The position numbers were made by a program, and so were the translations under genes. Source: Salinicoccus sesuvii (lineage in GTDB: Bacteria; Bacillota; Bacilli; Staphylococcales; Salinicoccaceae). From it: 64,000 nucleotides of DNA. Shown here in pieces: positions 50,619-58,905 of the stretch (positions within the stretch are counted from its first letter, which is position 1; each line of letters opens with the position of its first letter). The DNA is taken from contig NZ_JBHRWV010000001.1 in NCBI RefSeq assembly GCF_042648145.1, positions 1 to 64,000 on the forward strand. Direction: 5' to 3'. The notes beneath the pieces are model-generated. The model searched no databases. It worked only from the letters and a program-made list of their open reading frames with translations, and was not told where the DNA came from.

Positions 50619-51316
50619 TTAATCCCCCTCCAGAAATCATCGCTGTGACTGGCCTTGCCGACAATAGCCTGAGTGACACCCATTGACTCCAGTTGATCCA
50701 GATCTTCTTTATTCCTGATGCCGCCACTTGCGATGACAGTGTGACGCGTCAAATCATTGATGCGCTTGGTATTATCGAAGTTCGGTCCTTGGTTCATGCC
50801 ATCCTTATTGATATCGGTATAGATAATGCCGGCAACATCAAGATTTTCGATCTTTTGAACGAAGTCATCGATCACGATACCACTGTTTTCAGTCCAGCCG
50901 TTGATGTAGATGTCATTCTCTCTAGCATCAACACCAACAAAAATGCGTCCTGGAAATTTTGTGACCACTGTTTTCAGCCACTCAAAGTCCGTGATGGCCC
51001 GAGTACCAAGAATGAAGTAGTCGATCCCAATGGCGTCGTATTTTTCAAGTGTTTCGGTATTTCTCAGCCCACCGCCAATTTGCAGGGGGAGTGTTGTTTT
51101 TTTCTTCAGTTCCTGTATCACGGTTGATTCCTGCGCATCCTGCTTCAATGCACCCATCAGGTCGACGATATGGATGCGTGCAACTTGCTCGAAGCTGCTG
51201 TAGAAGGCGATTGCTTCCTCGGGTGTACGCTTCATTGATGTTTTTTTCTCGTAATCACCTTGGGTCAGACGAACATTCTGACCGTCGATGATGTCAATTG
51301 CTGGAATGATGTTCAT
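50615..51316 (-). CDS. hisA: ProFAR isomerase
   Basis: Isomerises ProFAR to PRFAR. TIM barrel of 233 aa, homologous to HisF: catalytic D8 in IIPAIDIIDGQNVRL and the second Asp in GIIYTDINKDGM; phosphate loops GGGLRN and ASGGIRN. TAATG-type overlap with hisH. Confidence 0.97.
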   Translation of the reverse strand: MNIIPAIDIIDGQNVRLTQGDYEKKTSMKRTPEEAIAFYSSFEQVARIHIVDLMGALKQDAQESTVIQELKKKTTLPLQIGGGLRNTETLEKYDAIGIDYFILGTRAITDFEWLKTVVTKFPGRIFVGVDARENDIYINGWTENSGIVIDDFVQKIENLDVAGIIYTDINKDGMNQGPNFDNTKRINDLTRHTVIASGGIRNKEDLDQLESMGVTQAIVGKASHSDDFWRGIK

Positions 51317-51891
51317 TATAGTCCTCCTTCGATGGCCAGTTTTAACATATCCACTCCAAGGTCCCCGGACTTTTCCGGGTGAAACTGGATACCGATGATA
51401 TTATCTTTTTTAACGACTGCGGGTATGGTTACGCCGTACTCTGCTGTGGCGACGGCTGTTTCCGTGCTTTCGGCCATGAAACTGTGGACGAAATAGACAT
51501 CTTTGCTGTCCAGTTGAGGATTCTGGCTGCTCAGTGTATTCCAACCAAGATGTGGAACAGGATGAGGCGTTTCCATGCGGATGATTCTACCCGGCAGTAA
51601 ACCGAGCCCTTTTGCATTCCCTTCCTCGCTTTCTTCAAAGAGTAGCTGCATGCCGAGGCAGATGCCGATGAAACGCTTCGTTTCAGCAAGTGCTAACAGG
51701 TCCTCTTTGATGTCTAAACGTCCGATAGTTTCCATGGCATTGCCAAAATGGCCAACACCCGGCAGAAGGATGACATCGCAATGCTTCAGATCTTCATATT
51801 TACTCGAAAGTATATATTCGTAGCCAAGTTTCTCCAGTGCATTTTTAATATTTTGTATATTACCAAGGGAGTAGTCTATGATACCAATCAT
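51316..51891 (-). CDS. hisH: Imidazole glycerol phosphate synthase, glutaminase subunit
   Basis: Class I glutaminase of 191 aa: LPGVGHFGNAM, nucleophile cysteine in GICLGMQLLFE, and the His-Glu pair in IGIQFHPEKSGDLG. Supplies ammonia to HisF. Overlaps hisB by four bases. Confidence 0.97.
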   Translation of the reverse strand: MIGIIDYSLGNIQNIKNALEKLGYEYILSSKYEDLKHCDVILLPGVGHFGNAMETIGRLDIKEDLLALAETKRFIGICLGMQLLFEESEEGNAKGLGLLPGRIIRMETPHPVPHLGWNTLSSQNPQLDSKDVYFVHSFMAESTETAVATAEYGVTIPAVVKKDNIIGIQFHPEKSGDLGVDMLKLAIEGGL

Positions 51892-52466
51892 TCTATGACA
51901 CCCTTTGATGAAGGCACGCCTATATTATTTGCTGTAAGTGCATCCTTTAGACTTCTGGCAAAGGCTTTGAAGATGGCTTCAATCTCGTGATGAGTATTGC
52001 CGCCTTTGAGCAGATCGATATGCAATGTCATCCGACTATTCATACTCACTGCATTGAAGAATTCCAGAACCAGCTCCGTATCGAAGGTGCCGACCTTCTC
52101 TTTTGAGAAGTGAGCCTGGAAGTTGAGGTGTGGCCGACCGGAAAGATCGAGCACGACTCGAGCCAAGGATTCGTCCATCGGTATATAGGTGGTGCCGTAC
52201 CGCTGATAGGATGCTTTCTCGGTATAGAGTTCGCGGATCATCTGACCAAGTATGATACCGACATCTTCGACAGTATGATGGTCATCGACTTCGAGGTCAC
52301 CGTCAGCTTCAACATTGAGGTAGATACCGGAGTGGAAGCTAAATAGTGTCAGCATATGGTCGAAGAAACCGACACCTGTAGAGAGGACGGAATCGTCTGG
52401 TGACCGCTCGTCATCCAGTGATATGGATATTTTCGTTTCCTTCGTCTTGCGTTCCTTTTGAATCAT
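51888..52466 (-). CDS. hisB: Imidazoleglycerol-phosphate dehydratase
   Basis: Mono-functional HisB of 192 aa with its manganese-binding repeats: GFFDHML and DDHHTVEDVGI in the first half, and the matching THHEIEAIFKAFARSL in the second (GGNTHHEIEAIFK). The start IQKERKTKETKISISL matches the family. Its first 56 bases overlap the 3' end of hisC. Confidence 0.97.
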   Translation of the reverse strand: MIQKERKTKETKISISLDDERSPDDSVLSTGVGFFDHMLTLFSFHSGIYLNVEADGDLEVDDHHTVEDVGIILGQMIRELYTEKASYQRYGTTYIPMDESLARVVLDLSGRPHLNFQAHFSKEKVGTFDTELVLEFFNAVSMNSRMTLHIDLLKGGNTHHEIEAIFKAFARSLKDALTANNIGVPSSKGVIE

Positions 52467-53445
52467 ATTGATCGCTCCATTCCTTAATTAGTTGGTTAAA
52501 AGATCCATAGTCCTCGAGTCCGATGATTGAATATCTAACAGCATTCTCAAGTGGCGGTTCATCATATATTCTCGCTTGGTAGCCATGCGTCTTCAAGTAA
52601 TCGGCGAGGTGCCGAGCGTTTTCGCCGTATGTCAGGACGAAGTTTGTGTTTGAATCAATTATATTTATTTTGTCAGCTACCTGCCTAAGTGATGCAACCA
52701 AGTGCTCTTTTGAATCGAGTTGATAACGGATGAAGTCATCGAGTGCAGACTGCTCTGTGAAGATTTTACTGGCCAGATTCAGAGACAGCGAGTTGACTGG
52801 ATAAGGGTGATTGAGGCGCGTGATCTTTTTGAAAGTCTCCTCTTGAGCAATCGCAATGCCAATTCTGAGTCCTGCTACACCGAACATTTTACTGAGTGTC
52901 CGGATGATCAGCACATGTTCGCCAACAGGTCTTTTATATGCAGGTCCAAATTCGAAGTAAGCTTCATCAAGAACAAGATACCCACCGACTGCTTCCATTG
53001 CGTCAGCCAGTGACTGAAGTTCTTTTGCTTTGAACATCTGTCCGGTCGGGTTGTGAGGCACCGATATCAAAAATAGAGAAGGGTGGTGTCGTTCGACGGC
53101 CTTGATGACCTGTTCGAAGTCGAAAGTGAAGTGTGCGTCGCATGCAACCGTGTAAACAGGAACATCAATTTGATTGGCATATTCATGGTACATGACGAAA
53201 TCTGGATCGAGTGTCATAACACCGTTTTGGCCCAGTGTCATAATCGCCTTCTGGATCCATTCGTCGGAACCGTTGGCGACTTCGAGTATTGTTTTATCGA
53301 TGTTGTAATAGTCTGCATATAATTGTTTAAAGGTATCTATTTCATCTCCCGGATACTCATGGATGCGGGTCGCTTTGATGACTTCAGCAATGGCATTGTC
53401 ATCAAGTGGGGAAATCGGGCTGGTATTGCGGTCCATACTGATCAT
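52411..53445 (-). CDS. hisC: Histidinol-phosphate aminotransferase
   Basis: PLP fold type I enzyme of 344 aa: NGSDEWIQKAIM, SVPHNPTGQMF, VLDEAYFEF, and PLP lysine in IIRTLSKMFGVAGLRIG. The conserved domain ends near FNQLIKEW, yet the frame runs about 20 codons further (Gly, Asn, Glu rich) into hisB, giving a 56-base overlap unlike the four-base overlaps elsewhere in the operon. GGAG lies upstream of the ATG. Confidence 0.95.
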   Translation of the reverse strand: MISMDRNTSPISPLDDNAIAEVIKATRIHEYPGDEIDTFKQLYADYYNIDKTILEVANGSDEWIQKAIMTLGQNGVMTLDPDFVMYHEYANQIDVPVYTVACDAHFTFDFEQVIKAVERHHPSLFLISVPHNPTGQMFKAKELQSLADAMEAVGGYLVLDEAYFEFGPAYKRPVGEHVLIIRTLSKMFGVAGLRIGIAIAQEETFKKITRLNHPYPVNSLSLNLASKIFTEQSALDDFIRYQLDSKEHLVASLRQVADKINIIDSNTNFVLTYGENARHLADYLKTHGYQARIYDEPPLENAVRYSIIGLEDYGSFNQLIKEWSDQYDSKGTQDEGNENIHITG

Positions 53446-53449
53446 GTCA

Positions 53450-54682
53450 TCACTCCGTCCGAATGTTTAGAGATTGATAATGAGCATCTAGCTGTTCTCG
53501 TCTGGCAATGGTTTTCGCTGGTTCGACAATGTCTTCATAAGTAGTTTTCTCGAGTGAAATCACGGCATGGCTTGTCAGGAAGTCATTGACGTTAAGTCCA
53601 TGACTGAAGCGGCCAGTCTTGTCTGTCGGGAGTACATGGGATGGGCCCGCTGCATAGTCACCGATGGCTTCAGGTGAGTAGTACCCATTGAAGACGGCTC
53701 CGGCGTATTTGATATTGCGAATGATTCGGTCCGCATCTCGATGCTGTATAGAAACATGTTCTGGCGCAATGTGATTAATCATACTGATGAGTGCTTCCTG
53801 TGAGTCGACGACAGCGTAGTGGTTGTCTTTTATGGAAGCTCTGATGATGCTACTACGTGGCTGATTAGCCAGCATCTGTTCGAGACGTTCTTCTATCTTT
53901 TTTATGATCGATTCATCTTCACTAATCAGGAACGTGCGTGCGTTTGCGTCGTGTTCGGCTTGAGCGAATAGATCGTAGACAATGGCGTCGATGTGGGCGT
54001 CCTGGTCGACATAGATCAAAATCTCGCTTGGGCCGGCAATCATGTCGATGCCAACTTCACCAAAAAGTAATCTCTTAGCCAGGGCAACATAGTAGTTGCC
54101 GGGTCCGACGATTTTATCGACTTTTGGGACCGTTTGCGTACCATAGGCCAAAGCAGCAATCGCTTGGGCACCACCGACTTTATAAACATTCTCGATACCA
54201 CAGATATATAGTGCAGCGAAGGTGATATTATTTTCCTCGAAAGTGGGTGTAACGACATGAATCTCTTTGACGCCCGCAACGAGTGCCGGTACGACCGTCA
54301 TCAATACGCTTGAAGGATAGAGGGCAGTTCCTCCAGGAACATAGACGCCAATCTTTTCAAGTGGGTGGTAGACGTACCGGAATTCGCCGTGATCCATGTC
54401 CGTATACTTTATACTTTTTTGGTAGTGTTCTATACGTCGCTTGATGGTCTCGAGCGCTTCGCGCTCTTCACTAGAAATGGCATCATAACTGTCCTTTAGT
54501 GCTGCTTTGTCCACTTTAAAAGTGTCGAGTGTCTGATTGTCGAACTGGGCCGTATAGTCATGCAGTGCCCGGTCACCATCGCTCCGGACATGTTCTATGA
54601 TCTCCATCACATCTTTGTAGTCATCAAATCCTGCAGAACCGCGTTGTGCGTCAAAAGTTGATATGAACGATGCGACATTCAT
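53450..54682 (-). CDS. hisD: Histidinol dehydrogenase
   Basis: NAD- and zinc-dependent last enzyme of histidine synthesis, 410 aa. Seen: YVPGGTALYPSSVLM, VGGAQAIAALAYGTQTVPKV, the family signature from VGPGNYYVALAKRLLFG to IDMIAGPSEILIY, and zinc-site histidines in HAEHD-like AQAEHDAN and APEHVSIQ. ATGA overlap with hisG. Confidence 0.97.
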   Translation of the reverse strand: MNVASFISTFDAQRGSAGFDDYKDVMEIIEHVRSDGDRALHDYTAQFDNQTLDTFKVDKAALKDSYDAISSEEREALETIKRRIEHYQKSIKYTDMDHGEFRYVYHPLEKIGVYVPGGTALYPSSVLMTVVPALVAGVKEIHVVTPTFEENNITFAALYICGIENVYKVGGAQAIAALAYGTQTVPKVDKIVGPGNYYVALAKRLLFGEVGIDMIAGPSEILIYVDQDAHIDAIVYDLFAQAEHDANARTFLISEDESIIKKIEERLEQMLANQPRSSIIRASIKDNHYAVVDSQEALISMINHIAPEHVSIQHRDADRIIRNIKYAGAVFNGYYSPEAIGDYAAGPSHVLPTDKTGRFSHGLNVNDFLTSHAVISLEKTTYEDIVEPAKTIARREQLDAHYQSLNIRTE

Positions 54683-55284
54683 TCGATCACCCCGATTTCT
54701 TTAATAAAACTATAAATTTCGTCCTCTTTTGTGTAGAAAGTTCGCTTGTTGGCAATCAATCTAGCATGAACTTCCATGATTTCTTCGTGTTCGACGAGTC
54801 CATTGTCCCGAAGTGTACTGCCGGTCTGGACGATATCGACGATACCATCAGATAGACCGAGTAGTGGCGCCAATTCCACCGAACCGTTCAGGTGGATCAG
54901 TGAGACATCCTGTCTTTTGTTTTTGAAGTGCGTTTGAGCAATGTTCATATACTTTGTCGCAATGACTTTGAACTCCTGCTGATCGGGGAGTGCGGCGACT
55001 GAGAAATGACATTCACCGAATGGCAGCTGGGAAACGTTTAGTATGTTGAACGTCTCCTCAGTGATGATGTCAGAGCCAACAATTCCGAGATCCGCGACAC
55101 CACTCTCCACATAAGTCGGTACATCTGGACCCTTGGCGAAAATGAATTTTACGTTATCGACGACAGTATATAGGGAGCGCGTCTCTTCTTCGAGCGCTTC
55201 ATTGTAGACAGTTAATCCATTCCCATTCATGTATTTCAGGAAATCTTTGAAAAGACGTCCTTTTGTCAGTGCCACTGTAATCAT
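54679..55284 (-). CDS. hisG: ATP phosphoribosyltransferase, short form
   Basis: First enzyme of the pathway; joins ATP and PRPP. 201 aa, the short form without the C-terminal feedback domain, which therefore needs HisZ, encoded just upstream. Seen: ALTKGRLFKDFLKYM, GVADLGIVGSDII, and the PRPP-binding DGIVDIVQTGSTLRDNGL. ATGA overlap with hisD and four-base overlap with hisZ. Confidence 0.96.
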   Translation of the reverse strand: MITVALTKGRLFKDFLKYMNGNGLTVYNEALEEETRSLYTVVDNVKFIFAKGPDVPTYVESGVADLGIVGSDIITEETFNILNVSQLPFGECHFSVAALPDQQEFKVIATKYMNIAQTHFKNKRQDVSLIHLNGSVELAPLLGLSDGIVDIVQTGSTLRDNGLVEHEEIMEVHARLIANKRTFYTKEDEIYSFIKEIGVIE

Positions 55285-56084
55285 AGCAATCCTCCATTAG
55301 ATAGATTCACCGCAATGCCGAATGCGCTGCTGTTGTATTCCCCTCCACTGAGAAGTGGGTAATCATGGTTCAGAAAAGCTTGGAAATAGAAACCATTGTA
55401 GTAGGACTGGGGAGAACGAAACGACAGGTCGAGTATAAATTTCATATCGTATTTCTCAAGCAGCTGCTTAAGTTCTTCAATAAAGCGCATGATATCACTA
55501 TCTCCAAATTCAGCATTCACCAAATCAATCTGGTCACTTACCTTCGCCGTCAGTAGAGTATAGAGAGAGTGGCTGCCGCCAAGGCGCTTCTTTATTTCCG
55601 ACAGATTCTTCTCGTGGACGAGCGTACGAATATCGTCTTCAAGTCCATATTTTTCAATATAGAGGTCAAGTAGCGTATCATCATTGACGACGATAGACTG
55701 GAATTTCTCATCATATCTTTCTGTAACGAAGGACAGGTGCATATCAATGCTTGAAAATACTTCTTCATTAGACGGGCTATACAATTCGACACCTGCCTGG
55801 TGGAAGGTTTCGTAGTTTCTCACTACCGGTCCAAAGTAGCCGAAGAAGCGATCATCAAGGGTATAGTTTTCATTGTAGTTTAAAAGCGAGCGCGTCCAGT
55901 CACTACGGATGGAGAAAAGTTGCTCATTTTTCTCGAAGATAATGGTAGAAGAATGATGCCGTTTATCGTCGATATTGAACGGTTCTACCATATTCATATC
56001 GACAAGCTGATAGTTCTCATCAGCAAGCAGTTGTGTGTAGTCCTGTGCGAATTTCAACCTTCGGATGATCAGTTCATTTTTCAT
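55281..56084 (-). CDS. hisZ: ATP phosphoribosyltransferase regulatory subunit
   Basis: HisRS-like paralogue that completes the short HisG. 267 aa, short for HisZ and with low conservation, as in staphylococci. Seen: RSDWTRSLLNYNENYT (HisRS motif 2 like), FGYFGPVVRN, FHQAGVELYSP, and LSFRSPQSYYNGFYFQAFL near the C-terminus. First gene of the operon; AAGGAGA lies before the ATG at 56084. Confidence 0.88.
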   Translation of the reverse strand: MKNELIIRRLKFAQDYTQLLADENYQLVDMNMVEPFNIDDKRHHSSTIIFEKNEQLFSIRSDWTRSLLNYNENYTLDDRFFGYFGPVVRNYETFHQAGVELYSPSNEEVFSSIDMHLSFVTERYDEKFQSIVVNDDTLLDLYIEKYGLEDDIRTLVHEKNLSEIKKRLGGSHSLYTLLTAKVSDQIDLVNAEFGDSDIMRFIEELKQLLEKYDMKFILDLSFRSPQSYYNGFYFQAFLNHDYPLLSGGEYNSSAFGIAVNLSNGGLL

Positions 56085-56102
56085 GCGACATCTCCTTTAA
56101 TA

Positions 56103-56118
56103 CTTTAGCGTGATAAAG
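56103..56118. promoter_or_regulatory. His operon operator (site A)
   Basis: CTTTAGCGTGATAAAG, arms CTTTA/TAAAG. Lies just downstream of the predicted his transcript start. The reverse complement of site B differs from it at only two of 16 positions. Confidence 0.7.
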
Positions 56119-56135
56119 AATAATCAATAAATTAG

Positions 56136-56164
56136 ATAATAGCAAAATACACTGATAATGACAA
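56136..56164 (-). promoter_or_regulatory. Promoter of the his operon
   Basis: Minus strand: TTGTCA (56159-56164), 17 bases, TATTAT (56136-56141). The start would be near 56129, placing site A at about +11 to +27. Confidence 0.7.
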
Positions 56165-56186
56165 GGCATTTGATGAAATTATGTTT

Positions 56187-56210
56187 AACACTTTAAAACG
56201 CTAAAGTGTT
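56187..56210. promoter_or_regulatory. yerC/hisR operator (site B)
   Basis: AACACTTTA-N6-TAAAGTGTT, a perfect nine-base dyad, 35 bases before the regulator start. It overlaps the likely -35 of an extended -10 promoter (TATGAT at 56215-56220). Confidence 0.7.
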
Positions 56211-56244
56211 TTGTTATGATGAGCGTATTAATGGAGGGAAAAAT

Positions 56245-56532
56245 ATGCAGATAGATAAACTGAAGGGCAAAGAGCTGGATGATCTGTTCGAGGGGATATT
56301 GAAGCTTGAATCAGTCGAGGACTGCTATCACTTTTTTGACGACCTCTGCACGACGAATGAATTGGTCTCACTGAAGCAGCGGTTTCAGGTGGCCAAGATG
56401 ATCAAGGAAGGGTATACGTATTCAAAAGTACAGGAGGAAACCGGCGCTTCAAGTGCGACAGTATCGAGAGTCAAGCGGTGTCTTGATTATGGGAGTGAGG
56501 GCTACCACACAATCATTGATCGGATGGATTAG
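56245..56532 (+). CDS. yerC: YerC/HisR-type TrpR-family transcriptional regulator
   Basis: 95 aa with the TrpR-like helix bundle: CTTNELVSLKQRFQVAKMIKEGYTYSKVQEETGASSATVSRVKRCL in parts, where the last section is the helix-turn-helix. The family (YerC/YecD) is found next to his genes in Firmicutes and has been proposed as a histidine-responsive repressor. Placement divergent from hisZ, with matching operators at both promoters, supports that role here. ATG 56245 follows GGAGGG. Confidence 0.9.
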   Translation: MQIDKLKGKELDDLFEGILKLESVEDCYHFFDDLCTTNELVSLKQRFQVAKMIKEGYTYSKVQEETGASSATVSRVKRCLDYGSEGYHTIIDRMD

Positions 56533-56535
56533 AAA

Positions 56536-56563
56536 TAGGGGGCCTCGCAGACCCCCTATATTT
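56536..56563. terminator. Hairpin between yerC and the phosphoesterase gene
   Basis: A seven-base stem (56536-56542 with 56552-56558) and a nine-base loop, followed by TATTTC. Shared by the two convergent genes. Confidence 0.65.
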
Positions 56564-57365
56564 CAATTACCTCAAGTGTGTTTCGTACTTCTGTAGCGAG
56601 ATCGTTCGTGCGCCACTCTCGCTGGTAACCGAGACATGGGCATACGTACTGGATACCATCCGCTTCTAGCCGATGGCGGAAGTGGACGTGTCCCATGATA
56701 CTGTAACGGATCGGATAGTCTTTATAGAAACTGTCGAAGTCCGATGTACCGATGTAGGCGTTATAAAAGTCGAACAGTCTATGTGGTGTTGGCACGACGA
56801 ACTTGTGATGCGTCACGACATGTGTCATCAGTATAGTGTTGAGTCCTTTGACTGTCTCCAAGTCCTTTTGAACTGTTTTGGCAAAGGTCCTCGAGAGTTC
56901 CGAGTCACCGACCGGCCAGTCAATCCTGACTTTATCTTGCCAGGTACCGCCGTAGAACTTGCCGCTTGCAAGCTTTTCTAAAGGAAACCGCGGATCCGCA
57001 TAAGAGTAGTCGTACCAGCCACTATGACCGACAATCGCCCAGTCATCGTTTAGGACAAGGGGCGATTCAACCAGGCTTTGCGGGTGGTCTTTGTAGAACT
57101 GGTAGACTTGTGAACTAGTCATATTTTCTGGCTGCCAGTAGTCATGATTGCCTGGGACGAAACGAACGTCAATATTTGTTGCGGTCATCAAAGACCAGAC
57201 GAATTCCGAAGTGACTTGGCAGTCATTGGAAATATCGCCAGCGATGAGTAGCAAATCGAGGTTTCGCGCGAGCATTTCACATGCGAGTACCCGTTTAAAA
57301 TCTTCGATTGTATATTCCGTCTTAGTCCGATCGATATGTAGGTCGGCAATGATGCCTATTTTCAT
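56556..57365 (-). CDS. Calcineurin-like metallophosphoesterase
   Basis: 269 aa with the five metal-site motifs in order: IADLHID (D8, H10), AGDISND, PGNHDYW, THVVTHH and GHVHFRHR. Substrate unknown. The gene has AGAGATAACATG upstream, a modest ribosome site. It is a single gene between yerC and nupC; a similar phosphoesterase is not part of the usual staphylococcal order here. Confidence 0.9.
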   Translation of the reverse strand: MKIGIIADLHIDRTKTEYTIEDFKRVLACEMLARNLDLLLIAGDISNDCQVTSEFVWSLMTATNIDVRFVPGNHDYWQPENMTSSQVYQFYKDHPQSLVESPLVLNDDWAIVGHSGWYDYSYADPRFPLEKLASGKFYGGTWQDKVRIDWPVGDSELSRTFAKTVQKDLETVKGLNTILMTHVVTHHKFVVPTPHRLFDFYNAYIGTSDFDSFYKDYPIRYSIMGHVHFRHRLEADGIQYVCPCLGYQREWRTNDLATEVRNTLEVIEI

Positions 57366-57449
57366 GTTATCTCTCCGTCATATTATTATACTGAAAGTTA
57401 CTACGGATATCGCGGTAAAGTCAATTAAACGCGTCCAATACCATATTTA

Positions 57450-57477
57450 AAAAGACAGGCCCTTGGGCCTGTCTTTT
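57450..57477. terminator. Terminator of nupC
   Basis: A 13-base arm pair (57450-57462 with 57465-57477), T-rich on both ends; on the minus strand the T run follows directly after nupC. Confidence 0.85.
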
Positions 57478-57491
57478 ACATACTCTTTAAT

Positions 57492-58712
57492 TTAAGCGAA
57501 GAAGCCAACAACGGCTGCTGTCAGTACGCTGACCAGAGAAGCACCGTAGACAAGTTTCAAACCGAAACGTGCTACTTTGTCGCCACTCTCATTGTGCAGG
57601 CCTTTAACAGATCCTGCAATGATACCGATACTTGAGAAGTTTGCGAATGAAACTAAGAATACGGAAATCATTGCCTGAGATTTGCGGCTCAGCTCTTCTG
57701 CCATCGTTGTATAGTCGAGCATAGCGACAAATTCGTTTGTAATCAGTTTGGTTGCCATCAGGCTACCGACCTGCTGGGCATCTACCCAAGGTACACCGAT
57801 TAGGAAGGCGATCGGCATGAAGATATAGCCAAGTACATCTTGGAATGTAATGTTCATACCTGGAATGAGTAGGAACACCTGATTTAGAATGGCGATTAGT
57901 GCAATGTAACCAATCAGCATTGCTGCTACGGTCAATGCGACTCTGGCACCATCCATGATATAGTCTCCAAGTACCTGGAAGAAAGACTTGCCTGCATCGG
58001 GATTGTCATCGACGTCTGCTGCATCTTCACTGTCCGTCACTTCGTAAGGGTTGAGGATGTGGACGATGACATATGTACCGAATAAGTTGAGAACGATTGC
58101 TGTGACGACGTACTGTGGTTCAAGCATTGTCATATAGGCTGCAACGATGGAGAGTGAAACTGAACTCATCGCTTGTGCTGACAATGTGTAAAGTCGGTGT
58201 CTAGGAAGGTGCGGCAACTGGTTTTTGAGTGAAATGAACACTTCAGACTGTCCAAGAATCATTGAAGCAGCACCATTGTAGGACTCAAGATATCCCATGC
58301 CCGTAATTTTCGTCAATAGTAGACCAAGACCACGAATAATCAATGGCAAGATTCTGGTGAACTGAAGAATACCAATTAATGCTGAAATGACGATGATTGG
58401 CAAGAGGACGTTGAATAGGAAAACGTCTGCTGCGGAACCATCCTCAAGTGTGGTCAAATCACCCATAACAAATGAAACACCCTCGGCGGCAAATCCGAGC
58501 AATGCATTAAAGCCTGCTGCGAGACCGCCAATTAGTGCTTCTCCGAAACCGGTTGAAAGAAGAATAAAAGCGAGAACTAATTGTATTACGAGAAGAACCA
58601 CTATGTTTTTCCATTTGCTGAAAGCGCGCTTACGATCACTGCTGACAATCCATGCCAATAGGAATGTAAATGCAATGCCGACGATACCCATAAGAATATT
58701 CAAATCTGTCAC
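57492..58712 (-). CDS. nupC: Concentrative nucleoside transporter NupC
   Basis: Ion-coupled nucleoside uptake protein of 406 aa with 9-10 membrane segments (GIVGIAFTFLLAWIV, IVVLLVIQLVLAFILLSTGFG, IVISALIGILQFTRILPLII and others). CNT signatures: MGYLESYNGAASMILGQSE (nucleoside site Gly-rich/Glu) and the C-terminal LITNEFVAMLDY with SFANFSSIGIIAGSVKGL. GTG start at 58712 with GAGGTG around it. Same place as in staphylococci, before ctsR and divergent from it. Confidence 0.95.
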   Translation of the reverse strand: MTDLNILMGIVGIAFTFLLAWIVSSDRKRAFSKWKNIVVLLVIQLVLAFILLSTGFGEALIGGLAAGFNALLGFAAEGVSFVMGDLTTLEDGSAADVFLFNVLLPIIVISALIGILQFTRILPLIIRGLGLLLTKITGMGYLESYNGAASMILGQSEVFISLKNQLPHLPRHRLYTLSAQAMSSVSLSIVAAYMTMLEPQYVVTAIVLNLFGTYVIVHILNPYEVTDSEDAADVDDNPDAGKSFFQVLGDYIMDGARVALTVAAMLIGYIALIAILNQVFLLIPGMNITFQDVLGYIFMPIAFLIGVPWVDAQQVGSLMATKLITNEFVAMLDYTTMAEELSRKSQAMISVFLVSFANFSSIGIIAGSVKGLHNESGDKVARFGLKLVYGASLVSVLTAAVVGFFA

Positions 58713-58735
58713 CTCATAAATAGTAAGTTTTGTAC

Positions 58736-58741
58736 ATTATA
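58736..58741 (-). promoter_or_regulatory. -10 of nupC
   Basis: Minus-strand TATAAT, with TGTACAT-type repeats on either side (58731-58738, 58759-58770). No good -35. Confidence 0.45.
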
Positions 58742-58799
58742 TAACAGAGTGTTTCTTTATGTACATGTACGATTTGTAGAACATCCTTATCAATTATAA

Positions 58800-58813
58800 T
58801 GCAAACGGTTACA
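58800..58813. promoter_or_regulatory. CcpA cre-like site
   Basis: TGCAAACGGTTACA matches the cre consensus (TGWNANCGNTNWCA) at every fixed position but one. Between nupC and ctsR, about 60 bases upstream of the nupC -10. Confidence 0.45.
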
Positions 58814-58845
58814 AATATAAAGAGTGAATTTGCAAAACATTCCAT

Positions 58846-58874
58846 TTGCCATATTCGCATATAGGATATATAAT
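58846..58874 (+). promoter_or_regulatory. Promoter of the ctsR-clpC operon
   Basis: TTGCCA (58846-58851), 17 bases, TATAAT (58869-58874). Confidence 0.85.
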
Positions 58875-58876
58875 TT

Positions 58877-58893
58877 AGTCAAAGAAGGTCAAA
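58877..58893 (+). promoter_or_regulatory. CtsR operator
   Basis: AGTCAAA-GAA-GGTCAAA, an exact match to the CtsR direct-repeat consensus RGTCAAANANRGTCAAA, directly downstream of the -10. Confidence 0.93.
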
Positions 58894-58905
58894 AGGGGTG
58901 ATCCA

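Noticed and set aside
56085..56244. T-box or His-codon leader peptide for the his operon
   Set aside because: The leader from the predicted start is about 45 bases and contains no run of His codons; the paired operators explain the control better.
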